64,000 nt of DNA from Bacillus sp. FJAT-27916. Lineage in GTDB: Bacteria; Bacillota; Bacilli; Bacillales; Pradoshiaceae. A model generated the notes under the pieces. That model made no database searches and was not told where the DNA came from. It was given only the letters and a program-made list of their open reading frames with translations. Below, piece by piece: positions 20,316-33,184 of this stretch. Position numbers and translations under genes: made by a program. Each line of letters begins with the position of its first letter. Within the stretch, counting starts at the first letter, position 1. The stretch is from the NCBI RefSeq assembly GCF_001183965.1, contig NZ_LFZV01000001.1, forward strand, positions 934,594-998,593, read 5' to 3'.

Positions 20316-20354
20316 GGCAGAACTGTTGATATTCTCGCGGTTCTGTCTTTTTTT
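20316..20354 (+). terminator. Terminator after the permease gene
   Basis: GGCAGAACTG (20316-20325) pairs with CGGTTCTGTC (20338-20347) with wobbles, followed by T7. Confidence 0.75.
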
Positions 20355-20463
20355 GTCTCGTGATTAGTGAAAATCCTTCCGGGCTTTTTTGCTTGTATGA
20401 TGACTGGAATTTTAGCAAAATAAGGATATGCATACGTGTCTATTGCAGGAAAAGGGTGAATGA

Positions 20464-22191
20464 ATGAGACATTTTAAGAAGTATATCAAGAAATACGGCT
20501 TTTTATTTTCTATAGCCATCATTTTTTTAATGATAGAGGCAATTTGTGATTTGCTTCTTCCAACGATACTGGCATCCATCATTGATAATGGAGTTGCCGA
20601 TGGTAATCTTCAATATGTCTTGAATATGGGCGGGCTCATGCTGCTTGTGACAGGTATTGGTGCACTCGGAGCTATTATCCGGAATATCATCTCCAGCAAT
20701 CTGTCACAAAGGCTTGGAGCAGAGCTTCGTTCTGACTTATACAGGAAGGTCCAATCCTTTAGGCTTGAGGAAATGAATCAATTCGAGGCTTCCTCTCTTG
20801 TGACAAGACTGACGAATGATGTCAATCAAATGCAAATGTTCGTGAATGGATTAATGCGGATTATGGTAAAAGCTCCGCTTGTCTGTATAGGAAGCATCTT
20901 CATGGCAGTGCGGCTCAATGCCTCCATTTCCTGGGTGCTGTTAATTGTCATTCCGATTGTTGCACTCATCATCCTGTTGAACGTCAGAATCAGCTTGCCT
21001 TTTTTCATGCGCGTTCAGAAGGCAACCGATAAACTGAATGGTGTTGTACGGGAATATCTTTCTGGTATTCGGGTTATTCGTGCGTTTAATCGCGGGCGGT
21101 TCGAGCAATCGAGATTTGATGAGAAGAATGAACAATTATTCGGCACATCCACAAAAGCGATGCGAGTCATGTCTATTTTCAGTCCTGGTATATCTCTTAC
21201 AGTGAACTTTGGGATTGTGCTCGTCCTGCTTGCGGGAGGGTGGAACATCAATGACGGTCAAATGCAGGTGGGCGAGGTTGTTGCCTATGTGAATTATATG
21301 ACCCAAATCCTCATCAGTTTAATGATGATCACAATGATCTTCAATATGTTTGTCCGGGCAAGGGTGTCAGCCGGCAGGATTAGTGAAGTGCTAGGGACAG
21401 ACAACCCGGCAGAGATTAAGGGGCTCAAAACAAGCATCCCGCAGGAGGGCGTTGTATTTGAGCAGGTTCATTTCTCCTATCATGGCACGAAGGAGTATGT
21501 CCTGAAGGATGTTTCCTTATCCTTGAAGCCTAGCGAAACCATCGGGATTATCGGTTCAACCGGGGCGGGGAAGAGCAGTCTTGTGAATCTACTCCTCAGG
21601 CTGTATGAACCATCCCATGGCGCGATTTACATAAACGGAGAGAATATCCAGACGATGGACCTTAAGCAATTGAGGAATCAAATTGCTTATGTTCCGCAGA
21701 AATCGATGCTGTTTACCGGCACTATCAAGGAAAATATCCTTTGGGGGAAAGCGGATGCTTCTATGGAGGACATTCGGCATGCGGCCAATATTGCCCAGGC
21801 AGATGCCTTTATCTCTCGGCTGCCGGAAGGGTATGATACACAGCTCGGTCAGGGCGGAGTGAATCTATCAGGCGGACAGAAACAACGGGTTTCCATTGCG
21901 CGTGCTTTGTTGAAGGAGGCGCCAATCCTCGTTCTGGATGATTCAACAAGCGCACTTGATGCCGTAACCGAACAACGGCTAAAGGAGGCCTTGAGTGAGA
22001 ATAGAGAAAGGCGAATCGTCTTTTTGATTGCCCAGCGAATTACCTCTATCATGGATGCGGACCATATTATCGTTATGGAGAATGGACATGTGGCCGGAGC
22101 GGGAACGCATGAGGAATTAGCTAAGAACAATTCTGTCTATAAGGAAATTATTCTATCCCAATTAGGAACGGAGATGGAGACTAGTGGCTGA
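20464..22191 (+). CDS. ABC exporter half-transporter, degenerate-site subunit
   Basis: A 575-residue half-transporter with an N-terminal six-helix type IV exporter domain and a C-terminal ATPase. Walker A GSTGAGKSS is near 364 and the signature LSGGQ is intact. The Walker B is LVLDDS, with Asp493 where the catalytic Glu normally stands, and the switch His is replaced by Gln524 (IAQRI). This combination marks the degenerate subunit of heterodimeric exporters such as TM287/288, BmrCD or YfiBC. The next gene overlaps by eight bases and supplies the complementary subunit. The substrate could be a drug, lipid or peptide. Confidence 0.9.
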   Translation: MRHFKKYIKKYGFLFSIAIIFLMIEAICDLLLPTILASIIDNGVADGNLQYVLNMGGLMLLVTGIGALGAIIRNIISSNLSQRLGAELRSDLYRKVQSFRLEEMNQFEASSLVTRLTNDVNQMQMFVNGLMRIMVKAPLVCIGSIFMAVRLNASISWVLLIVIPIVALIILLNVRISLPFFMRVQKATDKLNGVVREYLSGIRVIRAFNRGRFEQSRFDEKNEQLFGTSTKAMRVMSIFSPGISLTVNFGIVLVLLAGGWNINDGQMQVGEVVAYVNYMTQILISLMMITMIFNMFVRARVSAGRISEVLGTDNPAEIKGLKTSIPQEGVVFEQVHFSYHGTKEYVLKDVSLSLKPSETIGIIGSTGAGKSSLVNLLLRLYEPSHGAIYINGENIQTMDLKQLRNQIAYVPQKSMLFTGTIKENILWGKADASMEDIRHAANIAQADAFISRLPEGYDTQLGQGGVNLSGGQKQRVSIARALLKEAPILVLDDSTSALDAVTEQRLKEALSENRERRIVFLIAQRITSIMDADHIIVMENGHVAGAGTHEELAKNNSVYKEIILSQLGTEMETSG

Positions 22192-24022
22192 ATCAACTAA
22201 CCAGAAAACAGGGACGCTCCCGACAGGCCCGCCGAGAGGGCATGGCGGAGCTAGATTCGCCGCCGTTGAGAAGCCCAAGGACTTTAGCGGCACATTAAAA
22301 AGAATATGGGGGTACTTCGGAAGCGAGAAACGTAGTCTGTGGATTGTCCTTTTATTTGTGATCATCAGTGCAGTCATCAGCTTATTTGTCCCCTATTGGA
22401 TTGGAAAGACTGTTGACACCCTAGAATGGGGTCAAGTTGACCTGTCTCTCTTGCACTGGCTTGTCATCATCCTTGCAGCCGTGTATGTGACAGATGGAAT
22501 CGCTTCGCTCTTGCAAGGCTGGATGATGGCGGGAATCTCCCAGCGAGTCGTTCGTTCTTTGAGACAATCGTTATTCCGTAAACTGAATAAATTGCCGATT
22601 TCCTATTATGACACACATACACATGGCGACATGATGAGCCGTGTAACGAATGATATCGACAATGTGAGCACAAGTATTTCTCAATCCACGACACAGCTTA
22701 TGAGCGGGGTCATCACGATTACGGGCTCCTTTGTCATGATGCTCGTACTCAGTCCGATATTGACGCTTGCCGCCTGTGTGACTATCCCGCTTATGTACTT
22801 GCTGACGAAAACAATCGCCAAGAGAACGAGGGTGCTTTTCAGAGAACAGCAAAAGCATTTGGGAAGGCTGAATGGGCATATTGAAGAATCGATTTCCGGC
22901 AGTTTGATCGTAAAAGCCTTCAACCATGAGGACGAGGTCATCTCAACCTTTGACGAAATCAATGGCAAGCTGTATGAATCAGGACGGAAGGCACAAATCT
23001 GGTCCGGCTTCCTAATGCCAATCATGAATGTTATTAATAACCTTGGATTGACTTCTGTGGCCATTGTCGGCGGAATACTGGCTGTTAATGGCTCCATTAC
23101 GGTAGGCGTCATTGCCGCCTTTATCAGTTACTCCAGACAATTTACGCGCCCGTTAAATGACTTGGCGAATATCTTTAATATCTTCCAGTCAGCTGTTGCG
23201 GGGGCAGAGCGTGTATTCCAGGTTATTGATGAACCGGAAGAGGTGGTCGATAAACCAAAAGCCATTTCGCTCACACAGGCAAAAGGAGAGGTTCGCTTTG
23301 AACATGTAAGCTTCGGCTACAAAAAAGAATCGCCAATCCTTAATGACATCAGCTTCGCAGCAAAGACCGGAAGTCATATCGCGCTCGTCGGTCCGACCGG
23401 TGCCGGTAAAACGACCATCATCAATTTGCTGACACGCTTCTATGATGTCGAATCAGGCCGAATCACGATTGATGGAACCGACATACGCGATTTCACCAGG
23501 GAGAGTCTGCGCAATACATTCGGCATCGTTCTGCAGGATACGTATTTGTTCACAGGAACCATCAAGGATAATATTAAATACGGCCGTCTTGACGCGACAG
23601 ATGATGAAGTCGTGGAGGCAGCCAAAATGGCCAATGCCCATTATTTCATTACACGGCTGCCTGATGGATATGAAACCATGCTCTCAGAAAGCGGCGGGAA
23701 TCTGAGCCAGGGACAAAGGCAGCTGCTCGCCATTGCGAGAGCCATTCTCTCTGACCCAGCCATTCTCATTCTCGATGAAGCCACGAGCAGTGTCGATACG
23801 CGAACCGAGCTCGCCATTCAAAATGCCATGCGCAAAGTTATGGAGGGCAGAACAAGCTTCATGATTGCCCACCGGCTATCCACCATCCGTGAAGCCGACA
23901 CAATCATGGTCATTGATGACGGCCAGATCAAAGAACAAGGCAGCCACCAAGAGCTGATCGCCCAAAATGGCCAATACCGGCATATGTATGAGAGTCAGTT
24001 TAAGAATGTGCAAACATCCTGA
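22184..24022 (+). CDS. ABC exporter half-transporter, catalytic-site subunit
   Basis: A 612-residue partner of the preceding subunit. It begins with a GTG inside the end of the upstream gene, implying translational coupling. An extra N-terminal stretch of about 35 residues (GTLPTGPPRGHGG) precedes six membrane helices. The ATPase has Walker A GPTGAGKTT (Lys409), a consensus Walker B with Glu532 (LILDEA) and switch His563 (IAHRL). Its signature is LSQGQ instead of LSGGQ. The substitutions in the two subunits would combine to make one dead and one working ATP site, as known for heterodimeric exporters. A terminator follows at once. Confidence 0.9.
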   Translation: MAESTNQKTGTLPTGPPRGHGGARFAAVEKPKDFSGTLKRIWGYFGSEKRSLWIVLLFVIISAVISLFVPYWIGKTVDTLEWGQVDLSLLHWLVIILAAVYVTDGIASLLQGWMMAGISQRVVRSLRQSLFRKLNKLPISYYDTHTHGDMMSRVTNDIDNVSTSISQSTTQLMSGVITITGSFVMMLVLSPILTLAACVTIPLMYLLTKTIAKRTRVLFREQQKHLGRLNGHIEESISGSLIVKAFNHEDEVISTFDEINGKLYESGRKAQIWSGFLMPIMNVINNLGLTSVAIVGGILAVNGSITVGVIAAFISYSRQFTRPLNDLANIFNIFQSAVAGAERVFQVIDEPEEVVDKPKAISLTQAKGEVRFEHVSFGYKKESPILNDISFAAKTGSHIALVGPTGAGKTTIINLLTRFYDVESGRITIDGTDIRDFTRESLRNTFGIVLQDTYLFTGTIKDNIKYGRLDATDDEVVEAAKMANAHYFITRLPDGYETMLSESGGNLSQGQRQLLAIARAILSDPAILILDEATSSVDTRTELAIQNAMRKVMEGRTSFMIAHRLSTIREADTIMVIDDGQIKEQGSHQELIAQNGQYRHMYESQFKNVQTS

Positions 24023-24059
24023 GACGCATGCTCCTGTGAAGGGGGTGTGCGTCTTTTTT
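24022..24059 (+). terminator. Terminator of the ABC exporter operon
   Basis: AGACGCA (24022-24028) pairs with TGCGTCT (24048-24054), then a T tract. The hairpin overlaps the stop codon. Confidence 0.75.
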
Positions 24060-24081
24060 CGGGCGTGACAAAGCCTATCTT

Positions 24082-24196
24082 TGTCCCATGCCTATCCCAT
24101 CTATCCCGGTCGAAGCCTGTGAGAAGTGTGGGGAGCGTGTCAATCCCCATACCTGACCCATGTCTATTCCGTCTCCCCGCCAATGCCTAGGAAAAG
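24082..24196. repeat. Two imperfect direct copies of a ~45-bp unit
   Basis: 24082-24126 (TGTCCCATGCCTATCCCATC...) and 24154-24196 (TGACCCATGTCTATTCCGTC...) align over about 45 bases, both ending in GCCT..GA.AAG. No gene is apparent in the 24060-24260 gap. Confidence 0.45.
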
Positions 24197-24263
24197 CAAA
24201 AGGAATCATGCCGCCATCTCGCTGCCTGCCCTATCCATCCACAGATAAAAAAATTACAATGAA

Positions 24264-24277
24264 AACAAACGCTTTCA
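24264..24277 (-). promoter_or_regulatory. cre-like CcpA site upstream of ilvB
   Basis: Read on the minus strand, TGAAAGCGTTTGTT matches the cre consensus TGNAANCGNWNNCW with one mismatch. It lies about 110 bp upstream of the inferred transcription start. In B. subtilis CcpA activates ilv-leu from a similar position. The equivalence here is inferred. Confidence 0.5.
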
Positions 24278-24346
24278 CCCCAATGATGTAAACGGTTACA
24301 ACAAATTCTGAATAAACTAAATTATCAAATAATTATGAAAAATCGG

Positions 24347-24375
24347 TTGACCTTTTATCTGGAAGGTCGTATCAT
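24347..24375 (+). promoter_or_regulatory. Sigma-A promoter of the ilv-leu operon
   Basis: TTGACC (24347-24352), a 17-bp spacer and TATCAT (24370-24375). The start would fall near 24382, ahead of the T-box leader. Confidence 0.7.
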
Positions 24376-24439
24376 AAGTTTCAACAACAATGTTCCTTGA
24401 ATTTGGAAAGGCGAGAGACCTATTCCAATTAAGTATATA

Positions 24440-24726
24440 TGTGTTAAAACAATGAAGAGGATAAGTAGTAGATGGGGTGAACAGATACAGAGAGCCGGGG
24501 TGCTGAGAGCCGGTGCTGTTTCCATTTATGAACTCACCTTGGAGTGCCTGTGTGAACAGTTGAGTAATACAGGCCGGGTTTTATAACCAAAACCCGTTAT
24601 CAAAACAGTCGAGTGCATGGCATCTTTTTCGGGCCATGAATGAGGGTGGTACCATGGAGAGGAGATAAGCCTTTTCATCCCTTGCGTTTCATTCAAGAAA
24701 CGTCAGGGATGAGGAGGCTTTTTTTA
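24440..24726 (+). ncRNA. Leucine T-box leader of the ilv-leu operon
   Basis: A T-box riboswitch that reads uncharged tRNA-Leu. A stem I region follows AGTAGTAGATGGGG. The specifier codon CTC is at 24533-24535, within GAACTCACC as in other ilv-leu leaders. The conserved T-box AGGGTGGTACC is at 24643-24653. A terminator hairpin at about 24668-24719 (arms AAGCC/GGCTT, CATCCCT/AGGGATG and GCGTTTC/GAAACGT) ends in T8. Uncharged tRNA would stabilise the antiterminator and turn the operon on. A frame continuous with ilvB runs through this leader from 24640 but is not coding. Confidence 0.9.
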
Positions 24727-24783
24727 TTCTCCAATATATCAAGTCTGGCGGGTAAGCCTATCACAAATCGGGAGGGAGATTCC

Positions 24784-26507
24784 ATGATGGAAAAAGCAGC
24801 TCTTGCTGAAAAGGAAGTGCAGTCTAACGCGAGAATCAGCGGAGCCGAGATGTTGATCAATGCATTGAAGAGGCAGGAAGTGGAAGTATTGTTTGGTTAT
24901 CCGGGAGGAGCCGTTTTACCCATTTACGATTCTCTCTATCATGCGGGATTGAAACATGTGTTATCCCGTCATGAGCAAGGGGCCATACATGCAGCGGAAG
25001 GATATGCAAGGATAAGCGGCAAGCCGGGAGTCGTGATAGCGACTTCAGGTCCTGGTGCAACGAATCTGGTTACAGGCATTACAGATGCGATGATGGATTC
25101 TTTACCTCTTGTTATTTTCACCGGTCAGGTAGGTACGGGCGTGATTGGAACAGATGCTTTCCAGGAGGCAGATATTGTAGGGATTACCACTCCGGTAACG
25201 AAACATAATTATCAAATCCGGGATACGAAAGATATTCCTCGAATTGTGAAGGAGGCATTTTATATTGCTTCATCGGGCAGACCCGGCCCCGTCTTGATTG
25301 ATATACCGAAAGATATAGCGACACTTGAGGCAGAGGAGACCGAGCCGGAGAGCATCTCGCTTCCGGGTTATCAGCCGACAACAGAACCGAATTATTTGCA
25401 AATTAGACGTCTTGTCGAGTCTGTCAGCTCAAGCAAGAAACCGCTTATCTTAGCGGGTGCGGGTGTCTTGCATGCAAAGGCTTCTAAGCAATTAGTCGAA
25501 TTTGCGGAGCAGCAGCAAATTCCAGTCGTCAATACATTGCTTGGTCTTGGTACCTTCCCGCCCGAGCATCCGCTCTATATTGGAATGGGCGGCATGCATG
25601 GCATTTATGCGGCAAATATGGCGATGTATGAATGTGACCTTCTCATCAATATCGGAGCCCGTTTTGATGATCGGCTGACAGGTAATCTATCGCGATTTGC
25701 TCCATATGCAACGGTAGCACATATCGATATAGACCCGGCAGAGATTGGCAAAAATGTCCCAACTGCCATTCCAGTCGTAGGGGATGCCAAGCAAGCTCTA
25801 ATTCAGCTTATTAAGCAAAATGGCAAGCGTTCTGAAAGTGAGCCTTGGAGAAAGCAGATTAGATCCTGGCTTGATGAGGCTCCTTATCATTATGAGAATG
25901 AAGAGGAGAAAGGCTTGAAGCCGCAACGGGTAATGGAGCTGATTTATGAGCATAGCCGCGGGGATGCCATTGTGACAACAGATGTCGGTCAGCATCAAAT
26001 GTGGGCAGCACAATATTATCCGTTCAAGCGGCCGAATGCATGGGTGACCTCAGGAGGGCTCGGTACGATGGGCTTTGGATTACCGGCAGCTATCGGTGCT
26101 CAAATGGCCGAACCGGATGATCTGGTTATCTCCGTCAATGGAGACGGCGGTGTCCAGATGTCGATTCAGGAGCTTGGTGTCATTGCAGAGCAGAATCTCC
26201 CGATTAAAATCATTATTTTGAATAACGGCTCGCTTGGAATGGTTCGGCAATGGCAGGAAATCTTCTATGAATCCAGGTACTCACAAAGTGTTTTTGCCTC
26301 ACAGCCATCCTTCAGCAAGCTAGCCGAAGCCTATGGGATTAAAGGGATTGACGCAAGGACAGAGGAAGAAGTGAAGCAGGCCTTCGCAGAAGAATTCCCT
26401 CAGCATAAACCGGTTCTTATCAATGTGTATGTTGAGCCGGGAGAGAATGTTTACCCGATGATTGCTCCAGGCAAGGGAATCAATGAGATGGTGGGAGTGA
26501 AGAAGAG

Positions 26508-26511
<4 letters not shown>
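24784..26511 (+). CDS. ilvB: Acetolactate synthase, large catalytic subunit
   Basis: A 575-residue thiamine-diphosphate enzyme that makes 2-acetolactate or 2-aceto-2-hydroxybutyrate, the first common step in valine, leucine and isoleucine synthesis. The N-terminal TPP domain has the catalytic Glu64 (SRHEQGA). The middle FAD-binding domain is around 190-345. The C-terminal TPP motif starts with GDGG near 454 and ends with [12 protein letters not shown] near 480. GGGAGGGAG selects the ATG at 24784 (MMEKAAL). The longer frame upstream is T-box sequence. It overlaps ilvN by four bases (ATGA), so the two subunits are probably made in step. Confidence 0.97.
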
Positions 26512-29605
<3,094 letters not shown>

Positions 29606-29627
29606 ATCTTAGAAGGAGGATTTCGAA

Positions 29628-30737
29628 ATGAAAAAGAACATTGCTGTATTACCAGGCGACGGCATCGGGCCGGAAGTAGCAAAGGGAGCGGTCGAAATCC
29701 TCAGGGCTATCGGGGAACGCTTCGGGCATGAATTCACCTTTCAATATGGAATGATTGGGGGAGCGGCTATTGATTATGCAGGCACTCCGCTTCCAAATGA
29801 TACGCTGGCCCTTTGCAGGCAAAGCGATGCCATTATGCTCGGAGCAGTCGGAGGACCGAAGTGGGATCAGAATCCGCCGATGCAAAGGCCAGAGCAGGGC
29901 CTGCTGAAGATTCGCAAGGAATTGAATCTGTATGCGAATATGCGTCCAATCAACTATTATGCCAGTTTAATAGAATCTTCCCCGTTAAAGAAGGAAATCA
30001 TCGAAGAGACAGATTTTCTGATTGTAAGAGAATTGACAGGAGGCCTTTATTTCGGAAAGCCGAGTGAGAGGACATACCGCGATGGGATGGAAGCGGCTGT
30101 TGATACCCTTTATTACGAACGAAGTGAAGTGAAACGAATCATGAAGCTTGCCTTTGAGCTTGCCTCCTCCCGAAGCCTTAAGGTTACATCAGTTGATAAA
30201 GCGAATGTTCTTGAATCGAGCCGTATGTGGCGGGAGGTTGCGGAAGAAGTAGCTAAGGATTATCCTCATGTAACCTTAGAGCATATGCTTGTCGATAATG
30301 CGGCCATGCAGCTCATTAAGAATCCGAGACAATTTGACACGATTGTAACGGAAAATATGTTTGGCGATATTTTGAGTGATGAAGCAAGTGTACTTACTGG
30401 GTCGCTTGGTATGCTGCCTTCAGCCAGCCTTTCTGAAAGCGGACTTCATTTATACGAACCAATCCATGGTTCGGCGCCTGATATAGCCGGTCAGGATAAA
30501 GCGAACCCGATTGCGATGATTCTCTCCAGTGCCTCCATGCTGCGTCATTCCTTTGGATGGGAGGAGGAAGCAAGGGCGGTGGAGCAGGCGGTCAAGAATA
30601 TTCTGGATTCAGGTAAGCGGACCGCCGATCTATCAGGTACCGGCAAGCCATATTCTACGTCCAAGATGGTAGAAGCGATTAAAGAAGATATCCTGCAGAA
30701 GGATGCCATTTTTCACATTATGGATGCTTATGCATAA
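29628..30737 (+). CDS. leuB: 3-isopropylmalate dehydrogenase
   Basis: A 369-residue NAD-dependent decarboxylating dehydrogenase. It begins with LPGDGIGPEV. The signature region NMFGDILSDEASVLTGSLGMLPSAS is at about 243-267. Substrate Arg residues lie in the IRKELNLYANMRP segment. AGAAGGAGG at ideal spacing sets the start. It provides 2-oxoisocaproate for leucine after LeuCD. Confidence 0.97.
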   Translation: MKKNIAVLPGDGIGPEVAKGAVEILRAIGERFGHEFTFQYGMIGGAAIDYAGTPLPNDTLALCRQSDAIMLGAVGGPKWDQNPPMQRPEQGLLKIRKELNLYANMRPINYYASLIESSPLKKEIIEETDFLIVRELTGGLYFGKPSERTYRDGMEAAVDTLYYERSEVKRIMKLAFELASSRSLKVTSVDKANVLESSRMWREVAEEVAKDYPHVTLEHMLVDNAAMQLIKNPRQFDTIVTENMFGDILSDEASVLTGSLGMLPSASLSESGLHLYEPIHGSAPDIAGQDKANPIAMILSSASMLRHSFGWEEEARAVEQAVKNILDSGKRTADLSGTGKPYSTSKMVEAIKEDILQKDAIFHIMDAYA

Positions 30738-30775
30738 GAACGAATAAATGAAATTTCAATGAGGAGGGATTATAG

Positions 30776-32197
30776 ATGGGTAAATCGATTATTGATAAGA
30801 TCTGGGAGAAGCATATTGTTCGCAAAGAGGAGGGCAAGCCGGATTTATTATACATCGATCTGCATCTCGTGCATGAAGTGACCTCTCCTCAGGCGTTTGA
30901 AGGATTAAGACTGAAAGGAAGAAAGGTTCGTCGTCCGGATTTGACCTTTGCGACGATGGATCATAATGTTCCGACCATTAATCGTTTCGTCATTACTGAT
31001 GATATTGCAAAAAAACAAATGAGCGCCCTTGAGCGCAATTGCAGTGAATTTGGGGTGCCGCTGGCCGGCCTTGATAGTGAAGACCAGGGGATTGTCCATG
31101 TTATCGGGCCAGATCTTGGTTTGACTTGGCCGGGTAAGACAATTGTCTGCGGGGACAGCCATACTTCTACGCACGGTGCCTTTGGAGCCTTGGCTTTCGG
31201 AATCGGCACAAGTGAGGTAGAGCATGTTTTGGCAACACAGACTATTTGGCAAAATAAGCCGAAAACGATGAAGATTGAAATAAACGGGAAATTAAAGCCG
31301 GGAGTAACCGCTAAGGATGTTATCCTCTATATTATTTCACAAAACGGTGTTCATTTCGGTGCTGGACATATTTTGGAATATGCAGGAGAGGTTGTCCGGC
31401 AAATGTCCATGGAAGAGCGCATGACAATCTGTAATATGACGATTGAAGGAGGCGCACGCGCTGGATTGGTCAGTCCGGATGAAACAACCTTTTCTTATAT
31501 GAAGGGACGCAAATATGCGCCAAAGCCGGATGAGTTCGAGCGTTACAGTAAGGAGTGGGAAAAGCTCATCAGTGATGAAGACGCGGCATATGACAAGGTC
31601 ATTGAAATAAACGGTGAGGACATTTCTCCAATGGTTAGCTGGGGAACCAACCCAGGGATGTGCAGTCCGGTTGATGGCCGTGTACCTGTTGCTTCCGACC
31701 TTGACGAGTCTGCCGCACGTTCCTTGAGGCGTGCGCTTGAATATATGGGCCTTCAAGAGGGACAGGGAATAAAGGAGATTCCGGTACAGCATGTCTTCAT
31801 TGGATCCTGTACGAATTCGCGTATGGAGGATTTAAGGGAAGCAGCTGAAATACTGAGAGGGAAGCGGGTAGCAGAAGGTGTTCGCGCACTAGTTGTTCCC
31901 GGCTCTCAAAGGGTGAAAAGGAAGGCAGAGGAGGAAGGCATTGACACAATCTTTAAAGAGGCGGGCTTTGAGTGGAGAGAGGCTGGCTGCAGTATGTGTC
32001 TGAGCATGAACCCGGATGTTGTCCCGCCTGGTGAGCATTGTGCCTCCACCTCGAACCGGAATTTTGAAGGCAGACAGGGCTCTGGTGCCAGGACCCATCT
32101 TGTCAGTCCAAAAATGGCTGCTGCTGCTGCGCTTTATGGACGGTTCGTAGATGTGAGAGAGCTTGAAAGCATCATCAGTGAAGGGAGTGTGAATTAA
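30776..32197 (+). CDS. leuC: 3-isopropylmalate dehydratase, large subunit
   Basis: A 473-residue aconitase-family subunit holding the 4Fe-4S cluster. The three cluster ligands are visible: Cys345 (GSCTNSR), Cys405 and Cys408 (GCSMC). It isomerises 2- to 3-isopropylmalate together with LeuD, encoded one base downstream. GAGGAGGG precedes the start. Confidence 0.97.
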   Translation: MGKSIIDKIWEKHIVRKEEGKPDLLYIDLHLVHEVTSPQAFEGLRLKGRKVRRPDLTFATMDHNVPTINRFVITDDIAKKQMSALERNCSEFGVPLAGLDSEDQGIVHVIGPDLGLTWPGKTIVCGDSHTSTHGAFGALAFGIGTSEVEHVLATQTIWQNKPKTMKIEINGKLKPGVTAKDVILYIISQNGVHFGAGHILEYAGEVVRQMSMEERMTICNMTIEGGARAGLVSPDETTFSYMKGRKYAPKPDEFERYSKEWEKLISDEDAAYDKVIEINGEDISPMVSWGTNPGMCSPVDGRVPVASDLDESAARSLRRALEYMGLQEGQGIKEIPVQHVFIGSCTNSRMEDLREAAEILRGKRVAEGVRALVVPGSQRVKRKAEEEGIDTIFKEAGFEWREAGCSMCLSMNPDVVPPGEHCASTSNRNFEGRQGSGARTHLVSPKMAAAAALYGRFVDVRELESIISEGSVN

Positions 32198-32198
32198 T

Positions 32199-32792
32199 AT
32201 GGAACGTTTGACGGTTTATACAGGGAAGCCGGTTGTTATGGATCGAGACCATGTGGATACAGACCAAATCATCCCGAAGCAATTCTTGAAGAGGATTGAG
32301 CGTACTGGCTTTGGCCGTTTCTTATTCTATGACTGGCGCTATGAAGCAGAGAATGTTGAACGCTCGGAGTTTGAACTGAATCAGGAGGAGAACCGAGGAG
32401 CAACCATATTGGTGGCCGGTGAGAATTTTGGCTGCGGTTCCTCAAGGGAACATGCTCCATGGGCGCTTGGTGATTATGGCTTCAAAGTGATCATTGCTTC
32501 CTCATTTGCAGATATCTTCCATCAGAACTGCCTGCAAAACGGCATTCTGCCGATTACGCTTGAAAAAGATACATTGGCAGCGTTGAAGGAGCATATACGC
32601 AGTCAAAAGGCGGATATCACTGTTGATTTGCCGAAGCAGGAGCTCAATGCAGGGGAAGGATTTGCGATTTCATTTGATATACATCCCTATTGGAAGAATA
32701 TGCTCACAAATGGCTGGGATGAGATTTCCTTAACCATGCAATATGAGGATTCGATTAAAGAGTATGAAGAGCGTGTGTTTGTTCGGGGATAA
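32199..32792 (+). CDS. leuD: 3-isopropylmalate dehydratase, small subunit
   Basis: A 197-residue swivelling subunit with the family motifs DTDQIIPKQFLK (near 20) and GENFGCGSSREHAPWAL (near 72). It completes the active site of LeuC. It is the last gene of the operon, followed by a compact terminator. Confidence 0.97.
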   Translation: MERLTVYTGKPVVMDRDHVDTDQIIPKQFLKRIERTGFGRFLFYDWRYEAENVERSEFELNQEENRGATILVAGENFGCGSSREHAPWALGDYGFKVIIASSFADIFHQNCLQNGILPITLEKDTLAALKEHIRSQKADITVDLPKQELNAGEGFAISFDIHPYWKNMLTNGWDEISLTMQYEDSIKEYEERVFVRG

Positions 32793-32816
32793 GTGGAGTG
32801 CATATCAGGAAGGAAT

Positions 32817-32842
32817 AGGCGGCGTTTGCTCCGCCTTTTTAT
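32817..32842 (+). terminator. Terminator of the ilv-leu operon
   Basis: AGGCGG (32817-32822) pairs with CCGCCT (32831-32836), followed by TTTTATTTT. Confidence 0.85.
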
Positions 32843-33184
32843 TTTGTCTATTTCTATATAGCGAATGAATGGATACCAGACGTTCCATTTCCTGTTGATT
32901 GCAGCAGTTTACTAATACCATAAAAGCGCATTGGTTTATGGACAAAAAGAGAGGGGTATGGACGACAAGAAGGTACTAAGGTCCTTTGAGTATGGAGAAA
33001 GGTTTATAGGAGAGACAGCCAGCATCCTGGCTGAAGAGCATAGGAGATCAAGACACTGCTCTTGGCGGGCCGGAGACTTGTCAGTCAGCTTCTTCCACAA
33101 CTCCCCTTTCCCACAATGTTTTGTTTTTCACAGAAAGGCGTGCTACACTTACTTCAATAATTTATTAATCCGAGGCGGGACAAT
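32843..33184. other. Gap between leuD and the TPR gene
   Basis: A frame over 32931-33188 exists but lacks a properly spaced ribosome site, and its predicted protein looks like chance sequence. I see no supported gene. A promoter for the TPR gene is expected here but I cannot place it. Confidence 0.4.

Noticed and set aside
24301-24320. CodY-type box (core TTCTGAA) near 24306-24312 upstream of ilvB
   Set aside because: Only the seven-base core matches. The outer arms disagree at most positions.
24640-24783. N-terminal extension of IlvB
   Set aside because: The extra codons are the T-box motif and its terminator. The family N-terminus and ribosome site fit the ATG at 24784.
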